A stretch of 23,452 nucleotides of DNA from NCBI GenBank assembly GCA_016297405.1, contig JAEDGP010000032.1:1-23452 (forward strand), in the 5' to 3' direction. The DNA is from Treponema sp. GTDB taxonomy: Bacteria > Spirochaetota > Spirochaetia > Treponematales > Treponemataceae. Below are positions 5,792-13,388 of the stretch, piece by piece (position 1 is the stretch's first letter; each line of letters starts with the position of its first letter). The notes beneath the pieces were generated by a model that had not been told where the DNA came from, searched no databases, and worked only from the letters and a program-made list of their open reading frames with translations. Both the position numbers and the translations under genes were made by a program.

Positions 5792-7060
5792 TTATTCAGA
5801 TTTTGCGTTTTCGCCGCTTTCCTGCTGAGCCTTGATAATCTTTTCGATAATGTTGCGGTTATCAAGAAGATCGCCGATTGACTGGTTGTGGTGGATGCGG
5901 GTGATAACGTTTGCGAACAAAGCAGAAACATCAGTAGAGATGTACCATTCCTTGTTGAGCAGTTCTTCATGGTAAACGGCATTTGTACCGATTACGCGAT
6001 AGAACAAGCCCTGTTTGTAAGCTTCGTCAAAGAGTTCTGTAGCGTTTCCAGTAAAGAATGGAAGACTGATTGCAGCGATAACTTTAGTAGCTCCATTCTC
6101 TTTCAGGAAAGACATGGCCTTAAGCAAAGTTCCGCCAGTTCCAAGCATATCGTCAGCAAGGAATGCAACCTTTCCTTTTACATCGCCCAAAAGCTTAACG
6201 CTCTTGATGTTTGTATCTTTTGCATTCTGAGTAACTACAGAATAGTCGCGCTCTTTGTAGATCATTGCCAATGGAAGCTTAAGACCAGAAGCGTAGAACT
6301 TGTTGCGGTCAATGGCACCAGTGTCTGGCGAAACTACAACGATGTCTTCTGTTTTACCTGTAAGGTCAACAATCTTTCCCAATTCACGGATGATCTGGTA
6401 AGAAGCGTGAAGGTTTTCAAGGTTGATTGTGCTGAATGCGTTTACGATTTCACGGCTATGGATGTCGAGAGTTATGATGCGTGAAACGCCAAGCATTTCG
6501 TATACGTGTCCAAGCATTGCAGCTGTAAGACCTTCGCGGCCCTTTTTCTTGTGCTGACGGCTGTATGGATAAACTGGAACAACCAAAGTGATCTTAGCAG
6601 CGCCGGCCTGGCGAACTGCATCGATTGTGTTCAAAAGACACATCAAGTGATCGTTTACAGAAAGAGAAAGCTTGTTTTTGCCACCGTTAAGACTGATTTC
6701 TTCATGGTTTTCTACATCCTGGAAGATGAAAACGTCTTTTCCGCGGATTGATTCATTGATTTCAGTCTTGAATTCACCATTTGCAAAATAAGTGAATGTT
6801 GCATCTACTTTGAAAGATGGAGCGCGATACTTGTCTACAGCACCGTGGATTACTAAATCGGATGTCTCAAGATCATTTGTAAGGTTAATCTTGTTGATAA
6901 GTTCAGCCTTATCAAGGTTGTAACGCTTTGAAATGGCATCGTTCTTGAGAGTAAAACGATGTTTGTAGTTGTGTTTGAGATGTGTGATTACTGCATCTGC
7001 GAAGGATTCTCCACCTGGGCATGCAATAACCGCTAAATCAGTTGGCTCAGAGTATGGCAT
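5792..7060 (-). CDS. prs: Ribose-phosphate diphosphokinase (PRPP synthetase), long form
   Basis: Makes PRPP from ribose-5-phosphate and ATP for nucleotide, histidine and tryptophan synthesis; cytoplasmic. Both Rossmann-like halves are visible. FANGEFKTEINESIRGKDVF (92-111) matches the usual FPDGE segment, PYSRQHKKKGRE (165-176) the flexible catalytic loop region, TLDIHS (197-202) the usual TVDLH, and ADDMLGTGGT (302-311) the PRPP-binding loop. At 422 residues it is about 100 longer than the classical enzyme; much of the extra lies between 20 and 90, before FANGE, and near 115-135. A GAGG site lies 9 nt before the ATG. rpiA, which supplies its substrate, is elsewhere in the window. Confidence 0.92.
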   Translation of the reverse strand: MPYSEPTDLAVIACPGGESFADAVITHLKHNYKHRFTLKNDAISKRYNLDKAELINKINLTNDLETSDLVIHGAVDKYRAPSFKVDATFTYFANGEFKTEINESIRGKDVFIFQDVENHEEISLNGGKNKLSLSVNDHLMCLLNTIDAVRQAGAAKITLVVPVYPYSRQHKKKGREGLTAAMLGHVYEMLGVSRIITLDIHSREIVNAFSTINLENLHASYQIIRELGKIVDLTGKTEDIVVVSPDTGAIDRNKFYASGLKLPLAMIYKERDYSVVTQNAKDTNIKSVKLLGDVKGKVAFLADDMLGTGGTLLKAMSFLKENGATKVIAAISLPFFTGNATELFDEAYKQGLFYRVIGTNAVYHEELLNKEWYISTDVSALFANVITRIHHNQSIGDLLDNRNIIEKIIKAQQESGENAKSE

Positions 7061-7096
7061 ATTTCATAACCTCTTATAATTGTTTACGGTATGAAA

Positions 7097-7126
7097 ATAT
7101 TACCATATTTCGCCCTTTTTTATCAA
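7097..7126 (-). promoter_or_regulatory. Putative promoter of prs
   Basis: On the minus strand, TTGATA (7121-7126), an 18-bp spacer, TAATAT (7097-7102), giving a leader of about 30 nt. Confidence 0.45.
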
Positions 7127-7145
7127 TTGAATGAAGCCGATGTTT

Positions 7146-7541
7146 TTATTTTCTGTGCTTTTCTGGTATCTGCTGAATGCAGATGTCGCATAGTTTTTTA
7201 TATGATGTCTGAAGCTGTCCGAATTCTGCTGCTTCGTAAATACCTTTAATTTCATTGAAACAAGCGTAAGCTTCGTCGTATTGCTTTTGCTTAAGGTACA
7301 TGTGGCCTAATTCGTACTTTGCTTCGATGTAGATATTTGTGTCCATGCCAAAGCGTTTTATTACAGTGTTGAAGTAGGCTTCAGATGCGGAATAATTACC
7401 GGATCCCATTGCATCCTGGCCCATCTGGATAAGCTGAGTATATGTTGCATCTTCTGGAATTTTAGGAGCTGATTTGCAGGCAGCGGTCAAAGAAATAAGT
7501 GCTGCGATTGAAACGATTTTGATTGTGTTTTTGATTTTCAT
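7146..7541 (-). CDS. TPR-type lipoprotein
   Basis: A 131-residue lipoprotein. The frame is open to 7628, but the ATG at 7541 gives a textbook signal peptide (MKIKNT, hydrophobic core, LTAAC with Cys22) and has a promoter ending 7 nt before it. The mature part contains about two TPR-like helix pairs: GQDAMGSGNYSASEAYFNTVIKRF and ELGHMYLKQKQYDEAYACFNEI show the usual G-Y-A-F spacing. Related to small YfiO/BamD-like TPR lipoproteins, but too short to be BamD. It is probably a periplasmic protein-protein adaptor. It is divergent from the ABC importer operon and upstream of prs on the same strand. Confidence 0.8.
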   Translation of the reverse strand: MKIKNTIKIVSIAALISLTAACKSAPKIPEDATYTQLIQMGQDAMGSGNYSASEAYFNTVIKRFGMDTNIYIEAKYELGHMYLKQKQYDEAYACFNEIKGIYEAAEFGQLQTSYKKLCDICIQQIPEKHRK

Positions 7542-7548
7542 ATTTTCT

Positions 7549-7577
7549 ATTGTATAGGCAGATTGGCATTTATTCAA
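7549..7577 (-). promoter_or_regulatory. Promoter of the TPR lipoprotein, start at the ATG
   Basis: On the minus strand, TTGAAT (7572-7577), a 17-bp spacer, TACAAT (7549-7554), then 7 nt to the ATG at 7541. No Shine-Dalgarno is present. It is one of the clearest leaderless arrangements in the window. Confidence 0.6.
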
Positions 7578-7635
7578 GAATGGCAGAAGTTGAATAAGGC
7601 TGCAAAATGCAGAAGATTTAAAATTCATAAAAAAG

Positions 7636-7664
7636 TTGCGATATTACTAATCCCCATCTATAAT
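7636..7664 (+). promoter_or_regulatory. Promoter of the ABC importer operon
   Basis: TTGCGA (7636-7641), exactly 17 bp, TATAAT (7659-7664). The start is expected near 7671, at the edge of the dyad that follows. Confidence 0.75.
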
Positions 7665-7670
7665 ATATTG

Positions 7671-7685
7671 ACACTATTTTAGTGT
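7671..7685. promoter_or_regulatory. Operator-like dyad downstream of the ABC promoter
   Basis: ACACTA (7671-7676) and TAGTGT (7680-7685) are perfect 6-bp arms around TTT, at the predicted transcription start and 6 bp before the GGAGG ribosome-binding site. A repressor bound here would block initiation. The leader of about 30 nt is too short for a riboswitch or T-box. Confidence 0.5.
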
Positions 7686-7701
7686 TTATTTGGAGGAATA
7701 A

Positions 7702-8646
7702 ATGAAAAAGTCTTTAGTTGCAACAGTTGCATGTGCTGTTGCTGTTTCGCTTGGAATGACAAGTTGTAAAAAAGAAGGAATCCACATTGGTGTAATTCAG
7801 CACGTAGAACATGATGCCCTTAATGCGTCATATAAAGGATTTGTTGATGCATTGAAGGATGCTGGTTATGAAGATGGAAAGAATATTCATATTGACTATG
7901 AGAATGCGCAGAATGATCAGTCAAACAATGTAACGATTGCTGATAAATTTGCTAATGATAATGTTGATTTGATTCTTGCGATCGCAACTCCATCTGCTGC
8001 TGCAGCCGCTGCCAGAACAGAAGAGATCCCTATTCTTGTAACAGCAGTAACAGATCCTGCAGATGCAAAGATTGTTGAATCAAACGAAAAACCTGGCAGA
8101 AATGTTTCAGGTACTTCAGATTTGACTCCTGTTAAGCAGCAGATGCAGCTTCTGAAAAAGCTTATTCCTGGAGCAAAGAAAGTTGGTATGCTCTACTGCT
8201 CTGGAGAATCAAATTCGTTCTTCCAGGTAGGACTTGCAAAGAAAGAATGTGATGCCCTTGGACTTTCTTATGTTGATGCTACAGTTTCAAATTCCAACGA
8301 AATCCAGCAGGTTGTTGAAGATCTTTGCCACAAAGTTGATGCAATCTATGCGCCAACAGACAATATGATTGCATCTGCAATGAAAAATGTTTCTCAGGTT
8401 GCAACAGAAAATAAGATTCCTGTAATTGTTGGAGAAAAGGGAATGGTTGATAACGGTGGTCTTGCAACATACGGAATCAATTACTATGACCTTGGTGTTT
8501 TGACTGGAAAGATGGCTGTAAGAATTCTTAAAGGCGAAAGCAAACCTGCTGATATGCCAATTGAATATCTTGAAAAGTTCGACTTGTCAATCAACTATGA
8601 AACAGCTGAAAAGCTTGGAATCGAAATTCCTGAAGAATTGAAATAG
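7702..8646 (+). CDS. ABC importer substrate-binding lipoprotein (TrpX-like)
   Basis: A 314-residue lipoprotein of the ABC_sub_bind family, the binding component of TrpXYZ-type importers. The signal peptide ends MTSC with Cys22. The two alpha/beta lobes of a periplasmic binding protein follow: IHIGVIQHVEHDALNASYKG opens lobe 1, and ILAIATPSAAAAA and ILVTAVTDPADA form the pocket region. VGMLYCSGESNS opens lobe 2, followed by AIYAPTDNMIASAM and the late GLATYGINYYDLG motif of the family. Characterised streptococcal members bind tryptophan; other members may bind other aromatic or unrelated small molecules, so the ligand is inferred only loosely. It is first in a three-gene operon, with a strong promoter, a dyad and GGAGG. 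Confidence 0.88.
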   Translation: MKKSLVATVACAVAVSLGMTSCKKEGIHIGVIQHVEHDALNASYKGFVDALKDAGYEDGKNIHIDYENAQNDQSNNVTIADKFANDNVDLILAIATPSAAAAAARTEEIPILVTAVTDPADAKIVESNEKPGRNVSGTSDLTPVKQQMQLLKKLIPGAKKVGMLYCSGESNSFFQVGLAKKECDALGLSYVDATVSNSNEIQQVVEDLCHKVDAIYAPTDNMIASAMKNVSQVATENKIPVIVGEKGMVDNGGLATYGINYYDLGVLTGKMAVRILKGESKPADMPIEYLEKFDLSINYETAEKLGIEIPEELK

Positions 8647-8660
8647 TTTATAAAATTTAG

Positions 8661-8707
8661 CCAGCAGATTTTTCGTTTTTTTCTGAAAGATCTGCTGGTA
8701 ATTTTTT
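8661..8707 (+). terminator. Intercistronic hairpin after the binding-protein gene
   Basis: Arms CCAGCAGAT (8661-8669) and ATCTGCTGG (8690-8698) with a 20-nt loop, then TAATTTTTTG. It is a leaky terminator or mRNA stabiliser, commonly seen where the binding protein is made in excess over permease and ATPase. Confidence 0.65.
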
Positions 8708-8725
8708 GTTTGGAGTTAAAAATAT

Positions 8726-9709
8726 ATGTCTGTTTTGCTTTCTATGGAGGGAGCTGTTGCTCAAGGTCTTTTATGGGGACTCATGGCCTTGGGTGTTTAT
8801 CTTACGTTCAGAATCCTGAATGTTGCTGATATGACTGTAGACGGAAGTTTTGCCTGTGGCGGCGCCGTTACCGCTGCTTTGATTGCTTCTGGAATGAATC
8901 CGTGGTTAACTTTCTTTTTTGTGTTTATTGCGGGGCTCCTTGCTGGTCTTGTTACAGGCCTTATGAACACTAAGCTAAAAATCAATATTTTGCTTGCAAG
9001 TATCCTTACCCAGCTTGCGCTTTATTCGATAAATCTACGAATTATGGGTAGACCAAATGTTGGTATTGAAAAGAAAAATTCTATAGTTAGTGATATATTA
9101 TTTGTTTTTAAAAAGGTTATTCCTGGTAACGCTGTTCGCCAGAACCTTCAGATTTTGTGCTTTGGTGTTCTTGTTGTTGCTTTAATCATAGCTGTTCTTT
9201 ACTGGTTTTTCGGAACTGAATTTGGAAGTGCAATTCGTGCTACCGGCAACAATGAGCACATGGTACGAGCGTTGGGGGTAAGTACAGATACTACAAAACT
9301 TGCAGGTCTTATGATTTCAAATGGATTGGTTGCAATGAGTGGAGCACTTGTTGCTCAGACACAGCTTTATGCTGATGTTAATATGGGAGCAGGTACAATC
9401 GTAATTGGCCTTGCTTCCATTATCATTGGTGAAGTGTTCTTTGGAAATCACTTTGGCTTCTGGTGGGTTTTGATGAGTGCTGTAGCTGGATCGGTGCTTT
9501 ACAGAATAGTAATTGCATTCGTTCTTCAGCTTGGACTTAAGGCATCAGATATGAAGCTTCTTACTGCAATTGTAGTTGCAATAGCATTGAGTGTTCCTGT
9601 TATGAAGCGTCGTTTGATCCGGTTGCGTAATTCATTGCCTGGAGCAACTTTGCGAGATGAAGAAAATACTCGCCATGTTCAGCTTAAGAAACATGATGGT
9701 GAACAGTAA
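8726..9709 (+). CDS. ABC importer permease (TrpY-like)
   Basis: A 327-residue inner-membrane permease of the branched-chain amino acid/ribose (BPD_transp_2) type. About eight to nine hydrophobic helices span residues 8 to 290. The family signatures YLTFRILNVADMTVDGSF near the N-terminus and EFGSAIRATGNNEHMVRALG (a cytoplasmic loop that contacts the ATPase) are clear, and GTIVIGLASIIIGEVFFG follows. The tail is basic and hydrophilic. GGAG lies about 10 nt before the ATG. It lies between the binding protein and the ATPase gene, 11 bp before the latter; substrate as for the binding protein. Confidence 0.9.
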   Translation: MSVLLSMEGAVAQGLLWGLMALGVYLTFRILNVADMTVDGSFACGGAVTAALIASGMNPWLTFFFVFIAGLLAGLVTGLMNTKLKINILLASILTQLALYSINLRIMGRPNVGIEKKNSIVSDILFVFKKVIPGNAVRQNLQILCFGVLVVALIIAVLYWFFGTEFGSAIRATGNNEHMVRALGVSTDTTKLAGLMISNGLVAMSGALVAQTQLYADVNMGAGTIVIGLASIIIGEVFFGNHFGFWWVLMSAVAGSVLYRIVIAFVLQLGLKASDMKLLTAIVVAIALSVPVMKRRLIRLRNSLPGATLRDEENTRHVQLKKHDGEQ

Positions 9710-9720
9710 GGACTGGGAAT

Positions 9721-10506
9721 ATGCTTAAACTTTTTAATATTACAAAAACCTATAATCCTGGAACAGTCACAGAAAAGAAAGCTATCCGGGGTATTGATCT
9801 TGAAATTGAAGATGGTGACTTTATTACTGTAATTGGTGGAAACGGTGCTGGAAAATCAACTTTGCTGAATATAATTGCCGGCGTCCACTATACAGATACT
9901 GGATCAATAGTCCTTGATGGCATGGATTTGACACATAAGCCGGAATTCAAGCGCGCAAAATATCTTGGTCGCGTTTTTCAGGATCCGATGATGGGTACTG
10001 CGGCAAACATGGAAATTGAAGAAAACCTTGCCATGGCTATGCGTCGTGGGAAAAGTCGTGGGCTTTCCTGGCACATTCAGCCATCAGAAAGAGAGCTTTA
10101 CAGAGAAAAACTTGCTCTTTTGGATTTGGGGCTTGAAAATCGTATGAATGCCAAAGTTGGGCTTCTTTCTGGAGGTCAGCGACAGGCGCTCACTTTGCTT
10201 ATGGCAACGCTACAAAAGCCAAAGTTATTGCTTTTGGATGAACATACCGCCGCATTGGATCCAAAGACAGCTAAGAAAGTACTGGATTTGACAGAAGAGT
10301 TTGTACTTAAGGATAATCTTACCGCTTTCATGGTAACCCACAATATGCGTGATGCAATCCGTTATGGAAACCGCCTTATCATGATGATGGATGGCAAGGT
10401 TGTTTATGATGTTCGTGGTGACGAGAAGAAAAATCTGCAGGTAAGCGATTTGCTTGCAAAATTCAGTGTTGCTGGGGAAGTAAACGACAGGATGCTTTTG
10501 AGCTGA
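9721..10506 (+). CDS. ABC importer ATP-binding protein (TrpZ-like)
   Basis: A 261-residue ATPase that drives the importer. Motifs in order: Walker A GGNGAGKST (39-47), Q-loop VFQDPM with Q87, signature LSGGQRQ (149-155), Walker B LLLLDE ending at E174, D-loop AALD, and H-loop VTHN with H207. DEHTAALDP replaces the common DEPTSGLD, a variant typical of this subfamily. It is the last gene of the operon and is closed by a strong hairpin. GGGA lies upstream of the ATG, 11 bp after the permease stop. Confidence 0.93.
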   Translation: MLKLFNITKTYNPGTVTEKKAIRGIDLEIEDGDFITVIGGNGAGKSTLLNIIAGVHYTDTGSIVLDGMDLTHKPEFKRAKYLGRVFQDPMMGTAANMEIEENLAMAMRRGKSRGLSWHIQPSERELYREKLALLDLGLENRMNAKVGLLSGGQRQALTLLMATLQKPKLLLLDEHTAALDPKTAKKVLDLTEEFVLKDNLTAFMVTHNMRDAIRYGNRLIMMMDGKVVYDVRGDEKKNLQVSDLLAKFSVAGEVNDRMLLS

Positions 10507-10515
10507 TTGATTTGC

Positions 10516-10583
10516 AAAAAAAGGCGTCGTGAAAAGGAACACAATTCATTTTTGTTGATTCCTGATGCACGGCGCCTTTTTTA
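10516..10583. terminator. Bidirectional terminator with long nested hairpin
   Basis: A7GGCGTCGTG (10516-10531) pairs with CACGGCGCCT6 (10568-10582) through one G-U pair. A second, imperfect stem AGGAACACAA / TTGTTGATTCCT sits inside. It ends both the ABC operon and the minus-strand lipoprotein at 10597. Confidence 0.85.
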
Positions 10584-10596
10584 TTTGGTGAAGGAA

Positions 10597-10920
10597 TTAG
10601 AACTTGGAAAGTTTTTCCTTAAGTTCAGCAACTTTTGCATCCTTTTCTTCACCTTCGTCCATGTCGATGAGTTTGAAAGCTTCGTCAAGGAAAGCTTCTT
10701 CGTCGGCAGAAAGATTTTTTGCTTCAAGTTTTGCACAAATCTTTTTTACAGAAGAAGCGATGTTAGCCTTTTTTTCTGCTTCTGTTTCGCCAGAAATGCC
10801 AACACCCTGACATGTTTCTAAATATTCATTCAAAAGTGCAGATTTGCTTTTGCTGCATCCTGTAAGAAAGAGTGCAGATAGGATTGCAGATACAGCAACA
10901 ATTTTTGTAATTCTTTTCAT
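10597..10920 (-). CDS. Small helical lipoprotein
   Basis: A 107-residue lipoprotein; the signal peptide ends FLTGC with Cys22. The mature part is almost wholly helical and highly charged (EAEKKANIASSVKKICAKLE, EEAFLDEAFKLIDMDE), with two further cysteines (C37, C61) that could form a periplasmic disulfide. No named family. It resembles the next protein upstream (11011-11616) in being a small charged helical lipoprotein with Cys in the mature part, but the two are not obvious paralogues. A strong AAGGAG ribosome-binding site is present and it has its own promoter. Confidence 0.78.
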   Translation of the reverse strand: MKRITKIVAVSAILSALFLTGCSKSKSALLNEYLETCQGVGISGETEAEKKANIASSVKKICAKLEAKNLSADEEAFLDEAFKLIDMDEGEEKDAKVAELKEKLSKF

Positions 10921-10947
10921 GGAAAAATCTCCTTAATCAATATTATC

Positions 10948-10975
10948 ATTATATAACAAATCTTGGATTTAGCAA
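10948..10975 (-). promoter_or_regulatory. Promoter of the small helical lipoprotein
   Basis: On the minus strand, TTGCTA (10970-10975), a 16-bp spacer, TATAAT (10948-10953), giving a leader of about 20 nt that includes AAGGAG. Confidence 0.6.
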
Positions 10976-11010
10976 TTTATTTATTTTGGAACCTGTAAAA
11001 ATTGCAATTT

Positions 11011-11616
11011 TTAGAATTGTCCACTTGATTTTACTCTTTGAGCAACTTTTTCGATTCTCTCCAGCTGGTCTGGAGAAAAAGCCCCAATGCCGATTTCTTC
11101 AGCTCTTGTCAGACAATCGCTAATAAGGAATTTGTTGCCGGATTTTTCTGCTTCTTCAATCAAGTCTGTAAGTTTGGCAGCAGCTTCTTTTAGCAAAGGA
11201 GCGGTGTCTGTTTGAACGAACTCAAGAAGTTCTTCGCTTTTTATAATGCCTCTGGAATCAAGTTCTCCAACGAGATTGTTCAATGCGTATGAAGTGCTGG
11301 TGATTCTTGGCACTGCACCACGGTTTCCGGCAACAATTGCATCTACGGCTTCCTGTGTGCATTGATGAAGGGCAGACTTAATGTTTTCTGTTACGTTTTC
11401 TTCTTTTTCGATTTCTGCGCAGATTGAAAGCAGCCGGGTTTCTTTATCTTTTTCTGAAAGGTTGTTATCCAAAAAAACGCCAATAAATCTGTCGATGGTT
11501 GTTGGTGCTTTTTCCTGTTGATCTGCAGCCGCTGGTACTGATTCTTGTTTTTTAGAGCAGGAAGCTGCAAGGGCAATCAACGTAATTGTAAGAATTATTC
11601 TGATTATTTTTTTCAT
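11011..11616 (-). CDS. Hypothetical helical lipoprotein
   Basis: A 201-residue lipoprotein; the signal peptide ends LAASC with Cys20, followed by a short linker rich in Gln, Ala and Pro (about 23-40). The rest is predicted helical, with repeated Leu/Glu/Lys heptad-like spacing (SEKDKETRLLSICAEIEKEE, LLKEAAAKLTDLIEEAEKSG). It has no domain I recognise. The upstream ATG lacks a ribosome-binding site; a weak promoter ends 6 nt before it. It is divergent from the Ate-Aat fusion, 95 bp apart, and separated from the next lipoprotein by about 90 bp that contain the latter's promoter, so the two are separate transcripts. Confidence 0.75.
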   Translation of the reverse strand: MKKIIRIILTITLIALAASCSKKQESVPAAADQQEKAPTTIDRFIGVFLDNNLSEKDKETRLLSICAEIEKEENVTENIKSALHQCTQEAVDAIVAGNRGAVPRITSTSYALNNLVGELDSRGIIKSEELLEFVQTDTAPLLKEAAAKLTDLIEEAEKSGNKFLISDCLTRAEEIGIGAFSPDQLERIEKVAQRVKSSGQF

Positions 11617-11622
11617 TCTTAA

Positions 11623-11652
11623 ATACTATCATATTTTAGGCGTTTGTGGCGA
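11623..11652 (-). promoter_or_regulatory. Weak promoter, start at the ATG of the lipoprotein
   Basis: On the minus strand, TCGCCA (11647-11652), an 18-bp spacer, TAGTAT (11623-11628), then 6 nt to the ATG at 11616. Both boxes are mediocre; an alternative -10 (TATGAT) lies 5 bp further upstream. Confidence 0.3.
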
Positions 11653-11678
11653 TAAAATCATTTGTTTATGGAAAATCA

Positions 11679-11706
11679 TTGACAATCTGTATAAAGCCGC
11701 TATTTT
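11679..11706 (+). promoter_or_regulatory. Promoter of the Ate-Aat fusion, start at the ATG
   Basis: Consensus TTGACA (11679-11684), a 16-bp spacer, TATTTT (11701-11706), then 5 nt to ATGATG at 11712. The transcription start is expected on one of the two tandem ATGs, and no Shine-Dalgarno is present. Confidence 0.6.
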
Positions 11707-11711
11707 ATTGA

Positions 11712-13163
11712 ATGATGGCAAGCTTGAAATTTCCTGTAACGGTTAATGAAAGTGAATGCGGTTATTTTAAAAATCGCAATTCCAGAAATCTGTGTACTCA
11801 GTATGGGTGGTTTTGCGAATCAAAAAATCCTTCACTGACTGAAAAATGTTTTTTTGAAAAGTTGTTGGGCGAAGGTTTTAGACGCAGCGGTGAATTTTTT
11901 TATTTGAACCGCTGTGCTGGTTGTGACCAGTGCATGCCAATTCGCATTCCTGTGGAAAAGTTTATTCCATCAAAAAGCCAGAAAGTGGTCTGGCGAAAAA
12001 ATCAGGATCTGGAAGTGCGTCTTGAAAAGGATCCTGCACATTTTATCAGTGAGCGGAAGGTGTTTTTGTTCAGGGAATATGATTATTATCATAATGGTAA
12101 GCGTAATTCCATGGAAAAAGCCGAAGAACTGCTTAAGAATCTGAATTATGGGTACAGTGGTACTTGGAATCTGGAATTCTATTCGGATGGAAATCTCATA
12201 GGTGTGTCTGTTCTGGATTATGGAGAAGACGAAGATGGAAAAATAGTTTCGGTTTCTTCCAATTATTTTTATTATGATATTACCAAACCTGTCTTAAAAC
12301 GAAGTCTTGGTGTTTTTAGTGTTTTGAAAGAGCTGGAACTTTGCCGCCAGAAAGGGGTCGGGTATTATTATCTGGGACTTTATCTTAGGGACTGCCGGAA
12401 GATGAATTATAAGATCAATTATCAGCCTTATGAGATTAAGGTAAGAGGAAAGTGGTTTTTTATGCCGCCTGATGTGGAGGCATGCATCGATAAAAATGAT
12501 GTGATTCATTTACCCATGCCTGGTGAAGTGTATGATCATCCGGACGTGTGTTTTGTCACTGATGATATGCCGCTGCAGCTGCTTTATTCTGCTTATATGC
12601 AGGGAATTTTCCCCTGGTTCAATGAATGTGATGGGCAGCCGGTTATATGGCAATGTCCAGAAAAGCGGTTTGTGATTGATCCGAAAAACATTCATATTTC
12701 AGCTTCGTTGAAAAAGTTTTTGAAGAAAAATCCGTTTACTTATACTGTGGACAAATGTTTTGATCTGGTGGTGGAGCAGTGTTCGCTGCAGAATAGAAAA
12801 AATCAAAGTGGCACTTGGATTGGTCCAAAAATAAAAAGAGCTTATGGCTTGTTTCATAAGGCTGGCTTTGCCCACAGCGTGGAAGTATGGCTGGATGAAA
12901 AGCTTGCGGGCGGTTTTTATGGTGAATTGATAGGAAGCGTTTTTTTTGGTGAATCAATGTTTACGATTGAAAGCAACAGCTCCAAGAGCGCTTTTGTGCT
13001 GTTTGCCAAAGCTTTTGAAAAGGCTGGTGGCAAAATGATCGATTGCCAGGCATATACGGAAAATATGGCGCGATATGGGGCGGTTGAAATTGAGAGAAAT
13101 GATTTTTTGGCTAGGCTAAAGAAATTGCTTAAAGATCCTGCCATATCAATGCCAAAGTTCTAA
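11712..13163 (+). CDS. Fused arginyl-type (Ate/Bpt) and leucyl/phenylalanyl-tRNA-protein transferase (Aat)
   Basis: A 483-residue fusion of two enzymes that move an amino acid from aminoacyl-tRNA to the N-terminus of proteins and so mark them for ClpS/ClpAP-type degradation. Residues 1-255 are Ate/Bpt-like: FRRSGEFFY (56-64), the cysteine cluster CAGCDQC (68-74) with PIRIP, then SSNYFYYD (182-189), RSLGVFSVLKELELC (197-211) and the GNAT-like GLYLRDCRKMNYK. Residues 283-475 are Aat: AYMQGIFPWF (294-303), TWIGPKIKRAYGLFHKAGFA (368-387), HSVEVWLDEKLAGGFYGELI (388-407), FFGESMF, and IDCQAYTENMARYGA, where most Aat have a PTPHLASLGA-like run. Both halves look complete. The frame's last five codons coincide with the start of the 3' repeat. 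A promoter ends 5 nt before the ATG. Confidence 0.93.
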   Translation: MMASLKFPVTVNESECGYFKNRNSRNLCTQYGWFCESKNPSLTEKCFFEKLLGEGFRRSGEFFYLNRCAGCDQCMPIRIPVEKFIPSKSQKVVWRKNQDLEVRLEKDPAHFISERKVFLFREYDYYHNGKRNSMEKAEELLKNLNYGYSGTWNLEFYSDGNLIGVSVLDYGEDEDGKIVSVSSNYFYYDITKPVLKRSLGVFSVLKELELCRQKGVGYYYLGLYLRDCRKMNYKINYQPYEIKVRGKWFFMPPDVEACIDKNDVIHLPMPGEVYDHPDVCFVTDDMPLQLLYSAYMQGIFPWFNECDGQPVIWQCPEKRFVIDPKNIHISASLKKFLKKNPFTYTVDKCFDLVVEQCSLQNRKNQSGTWIGPKIKRAYGLFHKAGFAHSVEVWLDEKLAGGFYGELIGSVFFGESMFTIESNSSKSAFVLFAKAFEKAGGKMIDCQAYTENMARYGAVEIERNDFLARLKKLLKDPAISMPKF

Positions 13164-13290
13164 AGGAGCTTGGGAGAGCAGGATCACATTCCCAGGCGCG
13201 GCGAGCGCAGCGAGACCAAAACCAATGGCGCTGCGCATGTGACATCTGCCCTGCAGCGACTGAAAGCCATTGCAGCTTTTGGAAAAAGCG
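13149..13290. repeat. Structured GC-rich direct repeat, copy 1
   Basis: Begins ATGCCAAA inside the last codons of the transferase gene. From 13195 about 58 bp are identical to copy 2, and the rest is highly similar. Internal pairing: CACAT with ATGTG, and GCGCAGCG with CGCTGCGC, around an ACCAAAACC loop. It ends in an AGCTTTT-GG-AAAAAGC hairpin. It contains the core GAGCGCAGCGAGACC (13203-13217). Between copies, 13291-13388 holds no ORF or signal I can name. Confidence 0.8.
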
Positions 13291-13388
13291 CAAGTGGATA
13301 TAACACGCCAGGCGAAGCAAAGGTAAGTACATGTATATGCGCATAAAATAACTGGCGGAAAGCCCGGTACATAGAAAAATAAGGGATG

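Noticed and set aside
5888..6751. Long plus-strand open frames (198 and 81 codons) opposite prs
   Set aside because: Antisense shadows of a conserved enzyme; their cysteine- and serine-rich translations match no family.
7146..7628. Longer start for the TPR lipoprotein at 7628
   Set aside because: It would bury the lipoprotein signal peptide 29 residues inside the protein and place the promoter within the coding sequence.
7665..7701. Riboswitch or T-box leader of the ABC operon
   Set aside because: The predicted leader is only about 30 nt; it can hold a simple dyad but no such structure.
10507..10821. Plus-strand open frame opposite the small lipoprotein
   Set aside because: It is the shadow of a well-supported lipoprotein gene with signal peptide, AAGGAG and promoter, and it starts inside the terminator hairpin.
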